Part shown: one piece after another, positions 56,489 to 64,000 of the stretch
Position numbering within the stretch: position 1 is the stretch's first letter
Layout: every line of letters starts with the position of its first letter
Source of the DNA: Gramella sp. MT6
GTDB taxonomy: Bacteria > Bacteroidota > Bacteroidia > Flavobacteriales > Flavobacteriaceae
Assembly (NCBI RefSeq): GCF_019357415.1
Contig: NZ_CP048410.1
Span: forward strand, 186,001 to 250,000
DNA: 64,000 nt
Direction: 5' to 3'
Translations under genes and position numbers: made by a program
The notes under the pieces: model-generated
The model's input: only the letters and a program-made list of their open reading frames with translations
What the model was told of the DNA's origin: nothing
The model's database searches: none

Positions 56489-57461
56489 TAATAAATACGA
56501 AGTAGTCATTATTGGAGGCGGACCTATTGGTATTGCCTGCGCCCTGGAAGCAGAAAAAAAAGGTATTTCTTATGTCATTTTGGAAAAAGGCTGCCTGGTA
56601 AATTCTCTTTACCACTACCCTACTAATATGACATTCTTTTCGACTTCAGAGAAGCTGGAACTTGACAATATTCCTTTTATCAGCAATAATCCTAAGCCCA
56701 GGAAAAGGGAAGCGCTGGAATATTACCGCAGGATAGCGACAAATCAAAATGTCAATATTCATTTATTTGAAAAAGTAAACTCGGTTGAAACCAAGCCAGA
56801 TCAAACCCATAGTGTTAAAACTACTTCTGGAGAATATCTTACAGAAAATGTGATAGTTGCTACCGGTTTCTATGATATCCCAAATTACCTGGGAATTCCT
56901 GGTGAAGACCTGCCTAAAGTATCTCACTATTATAACGATCCACATTATTATGCCACACAGAAAACTGTTGTTGTAGGTGCAAGTAACTCAGCAGTAGATG
57001 CCGCTCTGGAAATATACCGGAAGGGTGGTGAAGTTACAATGGTGGTTAGAAAACCTGAGATTGGAGAACGAGTGAAATACTGGGTTAGACCAGATATTAT
57101 TAATAGAATTGAAGAAGGAAGTATAAAGGTATATTTTGAATCTTCACTGAAAGAGATAAAAAATAAAGAAGTAATTATTGCAACTCCGGAAGGAGAAGTT
57201 ACTCTTGAGAACGATTTCGCGCTCTTATTAACAGGATATAGACCTAATTTTGGGTTTCTGCAGAATTTGGGAATAAAACTGTCTGACGACGGCAAAAAAA
57301 TCCCTCAATATAATGAAGAGACTATGGAGACTAATATCCCCGGAATTTTTCTGGCAGGGGTTATTTGCGGAGGAGTGGAAACCCACAAATGGTTTATTGA
57401 AAACTCACGCGTACACGCAAAAATGATCATGGAACATCTTAGCAGTAAAACCAGGGTTTAA
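56475..57461 (+). CDS. YpdA-family flavin-dependent disulfide reductase
   Basis: A 328-residue FAD- and NADPH-binding protein. The N-terminal dinucleotide loop is VVIIGGGPIGIACALEAEKKG, with the characteristic LEKGCLVNSLYHYPTNMTFFSTSE segment. A second GxGxxG-like loop (VVVGASNSAVDAALEI) binds NADPH, and the C-terminal FLAGVICGG motif completes the FAD site. In Firmicutes YpdA reduces bacillithiol disulfide; the thiol partner in this organism is not established. The start is probably the TTG at 56475, which overlaps rpe; no ATG lies near. Confidence 0.85.
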   Translation: MQTPNNKYEVVIIGGGPIGIACALEAEKKGISYVILEKGCLVNSLYHYPTNMTFFSTSEKLELDNIPFISNNPKPRKREALEYYRRIATNQNVNIHLFEKVNSVETKPDQTHSVKTTSGEYLTENVIVATGFYDIPNYLGIPGEDLPKVSHYYNDPHYYATQKTVVVGASNSAVDAALEIYRKGGEVTMVVRKPEIGERVKYWVRPDIINRIEEGSIKVYFESSLKEIKNKEVIIATPEGEVTLENDFALLLTGYRPNFGFLQNLGIKLSDDGKKIPQYNEETMETNIPGIFLAGVICGGVETHKWFIENSRVHAKMIMEHLSSKTRV

Positions 57462-57477
57462 TATATTTTGAACTAAA

Positions 57478-57515
57478 TAAAAAAGCAGCTTCCCATCTTC
57501 CGAAGCTGCTTTTTT
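57478..57515 (+). terminator. Intrinsic terminator after ypdA-type gene
   Basis: A 12-bp stem (AAAAGCAGCTTC / GAAGCTGCTTTT) with a 9-nt loop leads into T residues. It is A-flanked on the left, so it may also act on the minus strand. Confidence 0.9.
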
Positions 57516-57569
57516 GTTTATAAGTCTTTCTGAAAATACTAAATTAAATTTCGATTGAACTTCTATATT

Positions 57570-57577
57570 TAGATTTG
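57570..57577 (+). promoter_or_regulatory. -7 promoter element before lipoprotein gene
   Basis: TAGATTTG fits TAnnTTTG exactly and lies 55 bases before the ATG at 57633. No good TTG box at the usual distance. Confidence 0.35.
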
Positions 57578-57632
57578 TAGTATATTGATAATTATTTAAT
57601 CGTCAGCACACTACCCTTTAAAACACCTAGAT

Positions 57633-58316
57633 ATGAAGAATATTTCCAGACATTTTTTATTAGTCCTTTTTTCAGTAAGTATTCAAAATTGTTCCAGTGT
57701 AAAAGTTCTGAACTCATGGAAAGCAGATCAGGAAGCTTTAGATGAATTTAAAGACAACAAGATCCTAGTAATTTCCAGAACAGCTGATAAATCGTCGAGA
57801 ATTGCATTCGAGCAGGCCATTGCAGATAAATTGCGAGAAAAAGGACTAGATGCAACTGAGAGTTTCTCAAGAGTACCGGTAATGCATATGGAAAAGGAAA
57901 TGACAGAAGAAAGATTAAATATGATTCGCAATCTAATGAAGAGCGAAGGGTATAATGGAGTGGTTATTACGGCTATAAAACAAAATGAAAAACATACACA
58001 AACGACTCATAGTGGAGTTTACGCATCGGGAGGATATTCAAATTATTACCCAGGATATTATGGGAATTTCTTTGATTATTACAACTACCCATATGCTGTA
58101 GGCCCATATTATTCAGCTTTTGGTGGATATATCCCGATGTCTACTTCTACAAGAAGCTATTCAAACTACATTTTGGAGACTGTGGCTTTCGATTTGGATT
58201 CTGAAGATGAAGACCAACTAATTTCGGTTGTTAAGACCAAAATTAATGATCCAAAAGATGCTTATAAAACTGCTGAAAAATTCATGGATGCCATTTCCAA
58301 AAGTCTGGACCTTTAA
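57633..58316 (+). CDS. Uncharacterised lipoprotein with Tyr/Gly-rich insert
   Basis: A 227-residue predicted lipoprotein; the signal segment ends near SIQNC (Cys20). Residues ~36-115 look like a compact alpha/beta fold (ILVISRTADKSSRIAFEQAIADKL and GYNGVVITAI), reminiscent of nucleotide- or DUF4136-like domains but not recognised with confidence. A central stretch of about 40 residues (~130-165) is rich in Tyr, Gly and Pro, resembling low-complexity surface proteins. A short alpha-helical tail follows. Single gene with its own -7 box. Function unknown. Confidence 0.65.
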   Translation: MKNISRHFLLVLFSVSIQNCSSVKVLNSWKADQEALDEFKDNKILVISRTADKSSRIAFEQAIADKLREKGLDATESFSRVPVMHMEKEMTEERLNMIRNLMKSEGYNGVVITAIKQNEKHTQTTHSGVYASGGYSNYYPGYYGNFFDYYNYPYAVGPYYSAFGGYIPMSTSTRSYSNYILETVAFDLDSEDEDQLISVVKTKINDPKDAYKTAEKFMDAISKSLDL

Positions 58317-58432
58317 TATTTTGTTGAATCCTTCCAATATTTCAGCTTAAATAAACATGATTTACTGAAATTAGGGAGATAAATTTTAATTGAAACAAAA
58401 AATATTATGTGTCCTCCGATTAGAGGAATTCA

Positions 58433-58795
58433 CTAATCCATTAAAATAACAGAGTTAGATCCTATTCCTTTCCTTCTTCCTACAAGTTTCCCATAAAATT
58501 CAAGATCCTCATGATTGTTCTTGAAAGAGTGGTCCACCTTCTTCCCTATGTCTTCCAAAGGAAATTTATAAACCTCAATTTCAGGATAACCTTCAAATTT
58601 ATCTGAATTGCTAACTCCTAATTCTATGCAGTCTTCAGCCTTATTATAGACTACAAAATCTGCAAGAAAATTATGCTTTAAAAGATCCATACAATCCTGA
58701 GATAATACTTCACATTCCTTACATTCAGATATATAAACTTTTACTAGGTCCTGCAAGGAAGATCTTAACTGGTTAGAGTTGAAATAAGCTGCCAT
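58433..58795 (-). CDS. Hypothetical protein, 120 residues
   Basis: I do not recognise the family. The protein is soluble-looking, acidic and mixed alpha/beta. It has four cysteines in its first half, two of them in a C-K-E-C-E-V segment near residue 26-31, which might bind a metal or be reactive. A perfect -7 box (TAGTTTTG) lies upstream on the minus strand, supporting that it is real. No neighbour suggests a role. Confidence 0.5.
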   Translation of the reverse strand: MAAYFNSNQLRSSLQDLVKVYISECKECEVLSQDCMDLLKHNFLADFVVYNKAEDCIELGVSNSDKFEGYPEIEVYKFPLEDIGKKVDHSFKNNHEDLEFYGKLVGRRKGIGSNSVILMD

Positions 58796-58848
58796 AGGTG
58801 TTTTATTTATTTTTTAAAAAAACTAATTTACCCGATACCCATGCTATA

Positions 58849-58856
58849 CAAAACTA
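58849..58856 (-). promoter_or_regulatory. -7 promoter element before 120-residue gene
   Basis: The minus strand reads TAGTTTTG, a perfect TAnnTTTG match, 54 bases before the start codon at 58795. No TTG box seen. Confidence 0.4.
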
Positions 58857-58947
58857 TTTATACAACATTTAACGCTGAGGCTTAAAAAAATCAAAATACT
58901 ATTGCTAATCTCCAGTGATAGAAACCTGCTACTAAAAATAAAAATCC

Positions 58948-58968
58948 GCTATCTGTAGGGGTAATAGC
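58948..58968 (-). terminator. Possible weak terminator after small membrane-peptide gene
   Basis: Adjacent to the stop codon, the minus strand has GCTAT and ATAGC five-base arms with an 11-nt loop, followed by GGA and a T-rich tract (TTTTTATTTTT). The stem is short, so support is modest. Confidence 0.35.
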
Positions 58969-59061
58969 TTAGGTAAGATATTTAAAAACTATATAAACTG
59001 CTAGGACAACACTGAGTGCTAAAATAACATTTCGATAAATATTATTATGATCCTGAATCAT
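58969..59061 (-). CDS. Candidate 30-residue single-pass membrane peptide
   Basis: A short frame of 30 codons plus stop (ATG at 59061, TAA at 58969). Residues 1-11 are polar (MIQDHNNIYRN), 12-26 form a continuous hydrophobic helix (V-I-L-A-L-S-V-V-L-A-V-Y-I-V-F), followed by K and a short tail. Codons 12-26 use varied synonymous codons, which argues against simple AT drift. A promoter pair lies about 90 bases upstream and a hairpin with T-run directly downstream. No homology is claimed; the chance of a random hydrophobic frame is real. Confidence 0.4.
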   Translation of the reverse strand: MIQDHNNIYRNVILALSVVLAVYIVFKYLT

Positions 59062-59153
59062 TATAATGGATTGGTTAATGAGGTTAAATTAGAGAGCTTA
59101 ACAGCATTTAGATATAAGGGATTTCCCTTAATCTCTCCATTTTTCTTTTGCGG

Positions 59154-59187
59154 CAAAACTAAGATAATTTCAATGGAAGCCTTGCAA
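59154..59187 (-). promoter_or_regulatory. Promoter-like pair for the small membrane-peptide gene
   Basis: On the minus strand TTG (preceded by T, so TTTG), a 23-base spacer and TAGTTTTG, all within the Bacteroidota consensus range. It is the only strong promoter on this strand in the region. Confidence 0.45.
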
Positions 59188-59332
59188 ATACTGAAGAATT
59201 TAAATTTTTAATTCGAGGATAAAATTTTATGAAAAACATAGAGTATTCTAGTTTCAAGAAATTTTATAAATATTTATTTAGAGATATCTCTTTGGTTTAC
59301 GGTATTCCGTAATTTCATTCGAACAGGATGAC

Positions 59333-59340
59333 TAATTTTG
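59333..59340 (+). promoter_or_regulatory. -7 element before candidate sRNA
   Basis: TAATTTTG is a perfect TAnnTTTG box followed within ~50 bases by a long hairpin and T-run. A TTC at 59314 could be a degenerate -33 box. Confidence 0.35.
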
Positions 59341-59345
59341 ACAAA

Positions 59346-59450
59346 AGATTAGGCAAAAGAAATTATTATTATCAATAATAAATGTCAGGCCAATGAGGGA
59401 AAGTAAATTGAGTAGGGTCGGTTTACTTTAACTGGTCTGGCATTTTTTTA
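59346..59450 (+). ncRNA. Candidate ~105-nt small RNA with extended terminator hairpin
   Basis: The 3' part folds into a long structure. An 11-bp outer stem joins 59382-59392 to 59433-59443, with two G-U pairs. An internal loop follows, then a perfect 8-bp inner stem (AAAGTAAA / TTTACTTT) with a 14-nt loop. Seven T residues follow. No coding frame is present and no gene ends upstream on this strand, so the terminator has no obvious other purpose. The 5' boundary is inferred from the -7 box and is approximate. Confidence 0.4.
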
Positions 59451-59497
59451 TTAGCCATTTTGCATCCCGTAAACCTCCACTTTGAATATAGTTCCAA

Positions 59498-59526
59498 CAA
59501 AAAAACGCTCAAGCGAGCTTGGCGTT
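59498..59526 (-). terminator. Terminator of tRNA-Arg
   Basis: Minus-strand stem AACGC-CAAG paired with CTTG-AGCGTT (one bulged base) followed by at least seven T residues, about 118 bases past the tRNA 3' end. Confidence 0.65.
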
Positions 59527-59643
59527 TTCGTTTTTTGTTTAGGATTTGCGATGCGCATCCTGAAAAGCTCCGCTTTGAAAATCAAACAGTCACAAAATCA
59601 AAAAAGCAAGCTTTTTTATTTCGCTTGCCTTTTGATTTATTCG

Positions 59644-59717
59644 TGACCCCGGCAGGATTCAAACCTGCAACCCTCAGAGCCGAAATCTGATGCGCTATTC
59701 AGTTGCGCCACGGGGCC
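59644..59717 (-). tRNA. tRNA-Arg (anticodon TCG)
   Basis: The minus strand gives a 74-nt cloverleaf. The acceptor GGCCCCG pairs with CGGGGTC (one G-U), discriminator A. The anticodon loop is TTTCGGC between TCAGA and TCTGA stems, giving anticodon TCG (reads CGA, arginine). The T-arm contains GGTTTGAATCC. CCA is not encoded. Confidence 0.93.
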
Positions 59718-59759
59718 TTAATTCACACTTTGCCTTGGCATCATGTGATAATGGCTATT

Positions 59760-60209
59760 TTAAGCCAATTTCTTTCTTACGATCATAGAAATAGTCTTTC
59801 CGTCTGCCTTTCCAGCCAGTTCTCCGGTGGCCATTCCCATTACTTTTCCCATATCCTGCATTCCGGAAGCTCCGGTTTTAGCAATGATCTCCTCAACCTT
59901 TGCTTCGATCTCTGCTTCGCCCATTTGCTCCGGAAGGAATTGCTCAATAACTTCAGCCTGCGCCAATTCCGGTTCAGCAAGATCTTCTCTCCCCTGCTCC
60001 TTATAGATCTGGGCACTATCCTTACGCTGTTTTACAAGTTTTTGCAAAAGCTTCATCTCTTCCTCTTCGGTTAGTCCGTCCTTTGAAGAAGATTCAGTGT
60101 TCGCCAGTAAAATAGCTCCTTTTACAGCCCTCAAAGCCTCAAGCTTTACACTGTCTTTAGCTCTCATTGCAGCCTTCATTTCGGCCATTACCTTTTCCTG
60201 TAAACTCAT
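59760..60209 (-). CDS. GatB/YqeY domain protein
   Basis: A 149-residue helical protein of the YqeY family, related to the tRNA-binding tail domain of GatB. Typical features: M-K-A-A-M-R-A-K-D start, LEALRAVKGAIL, EQFLPEQM, and the GMQDMGKVMG segment near the C-terminus. It lacks a catalytic site and may help amidotransferase or tRNA function. Gene is single and divergent from the esterase operon. Confidence 0.9.
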   Translation of the reverse strand: MSLQEKVMAEMKAAMRAKDSVKLEALRAVKGAILLANTESSSKDGLTEEEEMKLLQKLVKQRKDSAQIYKEQGREDLAEPELAQAEVIEQFLPEQMGEAEIEAKVEEIIAKTGASGMQDMGKVMGMATGELAGKADGKTISMIVRKKLA

Positions 60210-60313
60210 AATGCAAAATTATTGGTGCGAAGATAAAATTTTCTACCTGAAATTACCACTTATTTATCCCTTCAAAATTAAGTATATTCAAAGTTCTAAA
60301 TTTTATTGAATTC

Positions 60314-61210
60314 ATGAAACACCTCATCTATTTCCTACTCATATTTTTTTCGGCACAAGCTATTGAAGCTCAAGAAATTTACCTAGACAGTCTTTATAAG
60401 GTCGACGCGGTAAAGACTGAAGTCTATGCCGAAAAAGATGGCGAAAATCTGATCATTGATCTCTACAGACCTGCAGGAGTTGATGAAAAAACTCCTCTCA
60501 TTGTATTTATGCACGGCGGCGGATTCTCCGGGGGAAGTCCTAAAAATCCTCATGAAGTTAAATTTGCCAGGATTGCTGCTTCCCAGGGCTATACTGTTGG
60601 CCTTATCTCTTATCGTTTAAAAAGAAAAGAAACCGGTTTTGGTTGCGATTTTGAAGCTTCGGGGAAGATCGAAACTTTCCAGATGGCCGCTGAAGATTTT
60701 ATGGATGCCGTAACTTATATGCACAATAATGCTGAAAAATTCCAGATCGATAAAGACAAGATCATTGTGGGTGGAAGCAGTGCGGGAGCAGAAGCTGTCC
60801 TAAACGCAGTATATAATCCAGATCTTATGTTCGATAATTCTGAATATTCGGATATCAAATTTTCGGCGTTATTCTCCCTTGCCGGGGCTATCGTGGATGC
60901 CAGGTATCTTGGAGAGGAACAGGCAGTTCCCGGGATTTTCTTTCATGGAACAGACGACAACCTGGTGCCCTATGCCACTGCAGCTCATCATTATTGTGAA
61001 AATTCAAAACCTGGTTACCTGATCCTTGACGGATCGAAAAGCATAGTTGAAAAGCTTAAACAACTTGATACTTCCTTTCTATTTTACAGTTTCAAAGATG
61101 CCAGGCACGAGATCTCGGGTATGCCTTTTGAATATTTGCCTGAAGTTTTCAGTTTTCTGAAATCGATAATTTTTAAAGACGATAAAATCCAGTCAGTTAT
61201 ATACAAATGA
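60314..61210 (+). CDS. Exported alpha/beta hydrolase (esterase/acetyl xylan esterase-like)
   Basis: A 298-residue exported serine hydrolase (signal peptide 1-~19, AIEAQ). The oxyanion-hole motif is FMHGGGFSGGSP and the nucleophile elbow is VGGSSAGAE; a DARHEI segment supplies the catalytic histidine. It belongs to the BD-FAE/carboxylesterase group. It is the first gene of a run with PHP and GH2 genes, so it may remove acyl groups from a polysaccharide; this is inferred. Confidence 0.75.
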   Translation: MKHLIYFLLIFFSAQAIEAQEIYLDSLYKVDAVKTEVYAEKDGENLIIDLYRPAGVDEKTPLIVFMHGGGFSGGSPKNPHEVKFARIAASQGYTVGLISYRLKRKETGFGCDFEASGKIETFQMAAEDFMDAVTYMHNNAEKFQIDKDKIIVGGSSAGAEAVLNAVYNPDLMFDNSEYSDIKFSALFSLAGAIVDARYLGEEQAVPGIFFHGTDDNLVPYATAAHHYCENSKPGYLILDGSKSIVEKLKQLDTSFLFYSFKDARHEISGMPFEYLPEVFSFLKSIIFKDDKIQSVIYK

Positions 61211-62394
61211 GAAATACAATAGTCTTTTCAATATTAATGATTTCCCTTTTCTACGGAAGTGTACTGAAGGCTCAGGAAAACAAATGGTATAAAGGAAACC
61301 TGCATACACATTCCTACTGGAGCGATGGGGACGAGTTTCCAGAAATGATTATGCAGTGGTACAAGGACCGTGACTACCAGTTCGTGGCCCTTTCAGACCA
61401 TAACATTATTGCTGAAGGTGTAAAAGCGATCACAATCCGCAACGAAAGGTTGTATCTAAAAGCCTTTGAAGAATACCTTGATGAATATGGGGAAGACTGG
61501 ATGAATTACCGCAGGCTGGAAGATGGTGTGCAAGTCCAGCTAAAAACGCTGGAAGAATTCCGTCCGCTTTTTGAGGAGCCGGAAAAGTTCATGATCTTCA
61601 AGGCTGAAGAAGTGACTTCTTATTTAGATGACAAGGCTGTACATATGGGGGCGATAAACATCGATACGGTGATCCAACCCAGGAAGGGAAATACTATTGT
61701 AGAACTGATCCAGAATAACCTGGATGCCATTATGGAACAGGGAGAGCAGATTGGGAAGACCGTGCTGCAGCATTTGAATCATCCAAATTTCACCTATGCC
61801 GTCACGGCCAATGATATAAAACAAATAGATGGTGAAAGGTTTTTTGAAGTTTTTAATGGTCACCCTTATGTAAACAATTATGGCGATAGTATCCACGACA
61901 GCACCGAGCAGATGTGGGACCAGGTAAACATCGCCTATCTCGCCATGGACAAACCACTGCTTTTTGGAATTGCTACCGACGACAGTCACCATTATCATAA
62001 ATTTGGTTCTAAATGGAGCAATGCCGGCCGCGGCTGGGTGGAAGTAAGAGCAGAAAGTCTATCTCCCGAAAGCATCCTTAAAGCAATGTACGCTGGAGAT
62101 TTCTATGCAAGTACCGGGGTGGAACTCTCCAAAATGAATTTCGACGGAACCAAACTTAGCATCGCCGTAAAAGAAGCAAAAAATGTGAATTATGAGATAC
62201 AATTCATCGGGGTGCAAGAAGGTTCAATTGAAAGTGAGATCCTAAAGACTGTAAAAGAACCCCAGGCCACCTTCGAAATCCCGGCGGATGTCCTGTTCGT
62301 AAGGGCCAAGATCATTTCAGATAAATTAAAGAAAAATCCATACCAGGAAGGTGATGTTGAAGTCGCCTGGACGCAACCTGTTTCCAGAAAATAA
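61207..62394 (+). CDS. Exported PHP-domain metal-dependent phosphoesterase
   Basis: A 395-residue protein with a signal peptide (1-~21, KAQE) and a PHP domain: GNLHTHSYWSDGD (first two metal histidines and Asp), FVALSDHN, a Glu in FKAEEVTS, and late histidines in LQHLNHPNF and ATDDSHHYH. PHP proteins hydrolyse phosphate esters with metal ions; here the signal peptide places it outside the cytoplasm, and the substrate is unknown. It overlaps the esterase gene by four bases (ATGA), so translation is coupled. Confidence 0.75.
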   Translation: MRNTIVFSILMISLFYGSVLKAQENKWYKGNLHTHSYWSDGDEFPEMIMQWYKDRDYQFVALSDHNIIAEGVKAITIRNERLYLKAFEEYLDEYGEDWMNYRRLEDGVQVQLKTLEEFRPLFEEPEKFMIFKAEEVTSYLDDKAVHMGAINIDTVIQPRKGNTIVELIQNNLDAIMEQGEQIGKTVLQHLNHPNFTYAVTANDIKQIDGERFFEVFNGHPYVNNYGDSIHDSTEQMWDQVNIAYLAMDKPLLFGIATDDSHHYHKFGSKWSNAGRGWVEVRAESLSPESILKAMYAGDFYASTGVELSKMNFDGTKLSIAVKEAKNVNYEIQFIGVQEGSIESEILKTVKEPQATFEIPADVLFVRAKIISDKLKKNPYQEGDVEVAWTQPVSRK

Positions 62395-62403
62395 CAAATC
62401 AAG

Positions 62404-64000
62404 ATGAGATCTATTCCCTATTTCCTGATCCTGTTTATGGCGATCGGTCCTTTTATTCATGCCCAAAGGCTGGTAAAAACCGTCAATTCTGCCTGGGAAT
62501 TTGAACTGGAAAATTCTAAATCAAAGGAAACTGTAAATATCCCGCATACCTGGAATGCTGAGGATCCTTTTACTGATGGCCTTTATTTCAGAGGTAAGGG
62601 AATCTATCAAAAGGATATTTTCATTCCTAAAGACTGGAGCGATCGGGCGGTATTTCTGAAATTTGAAGCAGCCAATCAGGTCACGCAGCTATTTGTGAAC
62701 GATCAACTGGTTGGTGAACATATTGGAGGGTATACCGCTTTCGTTTTTGACCTGACCGAGGCTCTGAACTTCGGAACGGAAAATAATATCAGGGTCGAAG
62801 TTGACAATTCCCATAATACAGATATCCCTCCACTTGAAGCCGATTTCAACTTTTACGGCGGGATATATCGCGATATCGAAATGATCGTCACCGCGAAAAG
62901 TCATTTTCGACTGGAAGGTGAAGCCGGGGGAAACATTCTTATCAAAACTCCGGAAGTAAGTGAAAAAAATGCGAGGGTCACTTTTGATGGAAATATTGTA
63001 AATCCTGGTAAAGACCTAGACCTACAAATAAAGATCAGCGATCCTTCAGGAAATATAGTTTCTGAAAAAAGTCTCGCGGCGAATACCGGAAATTTCTCTG
63101 CAGATTTTTCTATCGATAATCCAAAAATATGGTCCCCGGAGAATCCTCAACTGTATTCATTGCAAGCTTACCTCATTGAACAAAATACTGGGGAAATTAA
63201 AGATTCATTCTTCTCGAAATTTGGCTGTCGCTGGTTCACCGCAGATCCTGAAAAAGGATTTATTCTCAACGGAAAACCTATCAAACTTATAGGTGCAAAC
63301 CGCCACCAGGATTTCGAAAATATGGGTAACGCAGTGCCCAATTCCATTCACCGTAAAGATTATCAGATGATCAAGGATATGGGCGCTAATTTTATAAGAA
63401 CCGCACATTATCCACAGGATCCAGAGGTTTATAGAATTTGTGATGAACTGGGCTTACTGGTCTGGACCGAAGTCCCAGTGATAAACGATGTGACCGATAC
63501 TGAAGCTTATCACCAGAACGCCATAAATATGCAGCGGGAACAGGTTCTTCAACTTTATAATCATCCTTCTATAGTTTTCTGGGGGTACATGAACGAGATA
63601 TTCATCAGGCTTGTCTTCACGGGTGACATGAGTGAAGAAGCGAAAAATGCCAAGATCGCTACCAGTGTGAAACTCGCTAAAAAGCTGGAAGCTGAAACAA
63701 AAAAACTGGACACCAGTAGGCTGAGTGTGATGGCACTACATGAAAATGAATTATATAACACTTCGGGTATCGCAGACATACCAGATGTGATCGGCTGGAA
63801 CCTTTATTTTGGTTGGTACACTCCCGGTCTTGAAAACCTTGGGAGATTCCTGGATGAGCAGCATAAGAGATATCCAAATCGTCCCCTTCTAATTTCAGAA
63901 TATGGTCCTGGTAGTGATTCCAGGATCCAGACCAACGATCCGAAACCATGGGATTACAGCGAAGCTTACCAGCTAAAAAGCCATGTCAGTTATCTAAACC
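62404..64000 (+). CDS. Glycoside hydrolase family 2, 3' truncated by window
   Basis: About 532 codons visible, open to the window end. A signal peptide (1-~20, HAQ) is followed by a sugar-binding jelly-roll domain (IPHTWNAEDPF), an immunoglobulin-like domain, and a TIM barrel. The catalytic acid/base is Glu398 in GYMNE and the nucleophile Glu499 in SEYGPG. This fits GH2 beta-galactosidase or beta-glucuronidase-type enzymes acting in the periplasm or outside. It begins ten bases after the PHP gene, so the three form an operon that may degrade a polysaccharide. Confidence 0.85.
   Translation, partial: MRSIPYFLILFMAIGPFIHAQRLVKTVNSAWEFELENSKSKETVNIPHTWNAEDPFTDGLYFRGKGIYQKDIFIPKDWSDRAVFLKFEAANQVTQLFVNDQLVGEHIGGYTAFVFDLTEALNFGTENNIRVEVDNSHNTDIPPLEADFNFYGGIYRDIEMIVTAKSHFRLEGEAGGNILIKTPEVSEKNARVTFDGNIVNPGKDLDLQIKISDPSGNIVSEKSLAANTGNFSADFSIDNPKIWSPENPQLYSLQAYLIEQNTGEIKDSFFSKFGCRWFTADPEKGFILNGKPIKLIGANRHQDFENMGNAVPNSIHRKDYQMIKDMGANFIRTAHYPQDPEVYRICDELGLLVWTEVPVINDVTDTEAYHQNAINMQREQVLQLYNHPSIVFWGYMNEIFIRLVFTGDMSEEAKNAKIATSVKLAKKLEAETKKLDTSRLSVMALHENELYNTSGIADIPDVIGWNLYFGWYTPGLENLGRFLDEQHKRYPNRPLLISEYGPGSDSRIQTNDPKPWDYSEAYQLKSHVSYLN

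Noticed and set aside
59460..59690. 76-codon plus-strand frame before tRNA-Arg
   Set aside because: Overlaps the tRNA terminator and the tRNA gene; no protein features.

Overview
The window is chromosomal DNA from a marine-type Flavobacteriaceae bacterium (Bacteroidota), most like Gramella/Christiangramia or a close relative. This rests on AT-rich intergenic DNA, TAnnTTTG-type -7 promoter boxes instead of E. coli-like ones, a short primary sigma factor lacking region 1.1, type IX secretion (T9SS) components and substrates, a Na+-translocating NADH:quinone reductase, a TamL-like outer-membrane lipoprotein and a YpdA-type reductase. The genus is an inference; I could not search a database.

Layout. 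1-11 kb: the 3' end of rho, tRNA-Gly, clpP, two small acetyltransferases, two unrelated L,D-transpeptidases facing each other, gpmI, a thioredoxin-like lipoprotein, a small HAD phosphatase, map overlapping a NUMOD4/HNH-like gene, a methyltransferase, then apbE and a small Nqr-associated gene. 11-17 kb: the nqrABCDEF operon on the minus strand with a recognisable promoter and terminator; ApbE is the enzyme expected to load FMN onto NqrB and NqrC. 17-23 kb: a T9SS plug protein, a DUF3667 membrane protein, apaG, an NRDE protein and pruA.

23-40 kb is the most striking part: two giant tandem genes encode cell-surface proteins of 3376 and 2186 residues. Both have signal peptides, many Ig/HYR/SprB-like repeats, a LamG domain and a T9SS C-terminal sorting domain. 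They share a C-terminal module of about 870-905 residues but have different repeat arrays in front of it. The second carries four near-identical 237-bp repeats.

40-58 kb: rsmG, an aminotransferase, trkH/trkA potassium uptake, menG/ubiE, porT (T9SS), an rRNA methylase, tamL, fba, accD, rpsO, pnp, rpoD, rpe and ypdA, nearly all housekeeping. 58-60 kb is a gene-poor stretch. In it I see an unlisted 30-residue membrane peptide gene with its own promoter, a candidate small RNA ending in a long hairpin plus T-run, and tRNA-Arg. 60-64 kb: the start of an export-directed carbohydrate-type operon (esterase, PHP phosphoesterase, glycoside hydrolase family 2), cut by the window end.

The secretion theme connects several loci: porT and the plug protein belong to the T9SS that should export the two giant proteins. 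I found no CRISPR array, prophage, insertion sequence or obvious defence system. The best candidates for something undescribed are the paired giant surface proteins and three small transcription units (54.55 kb, 59.0 kb and 59.4 kb).
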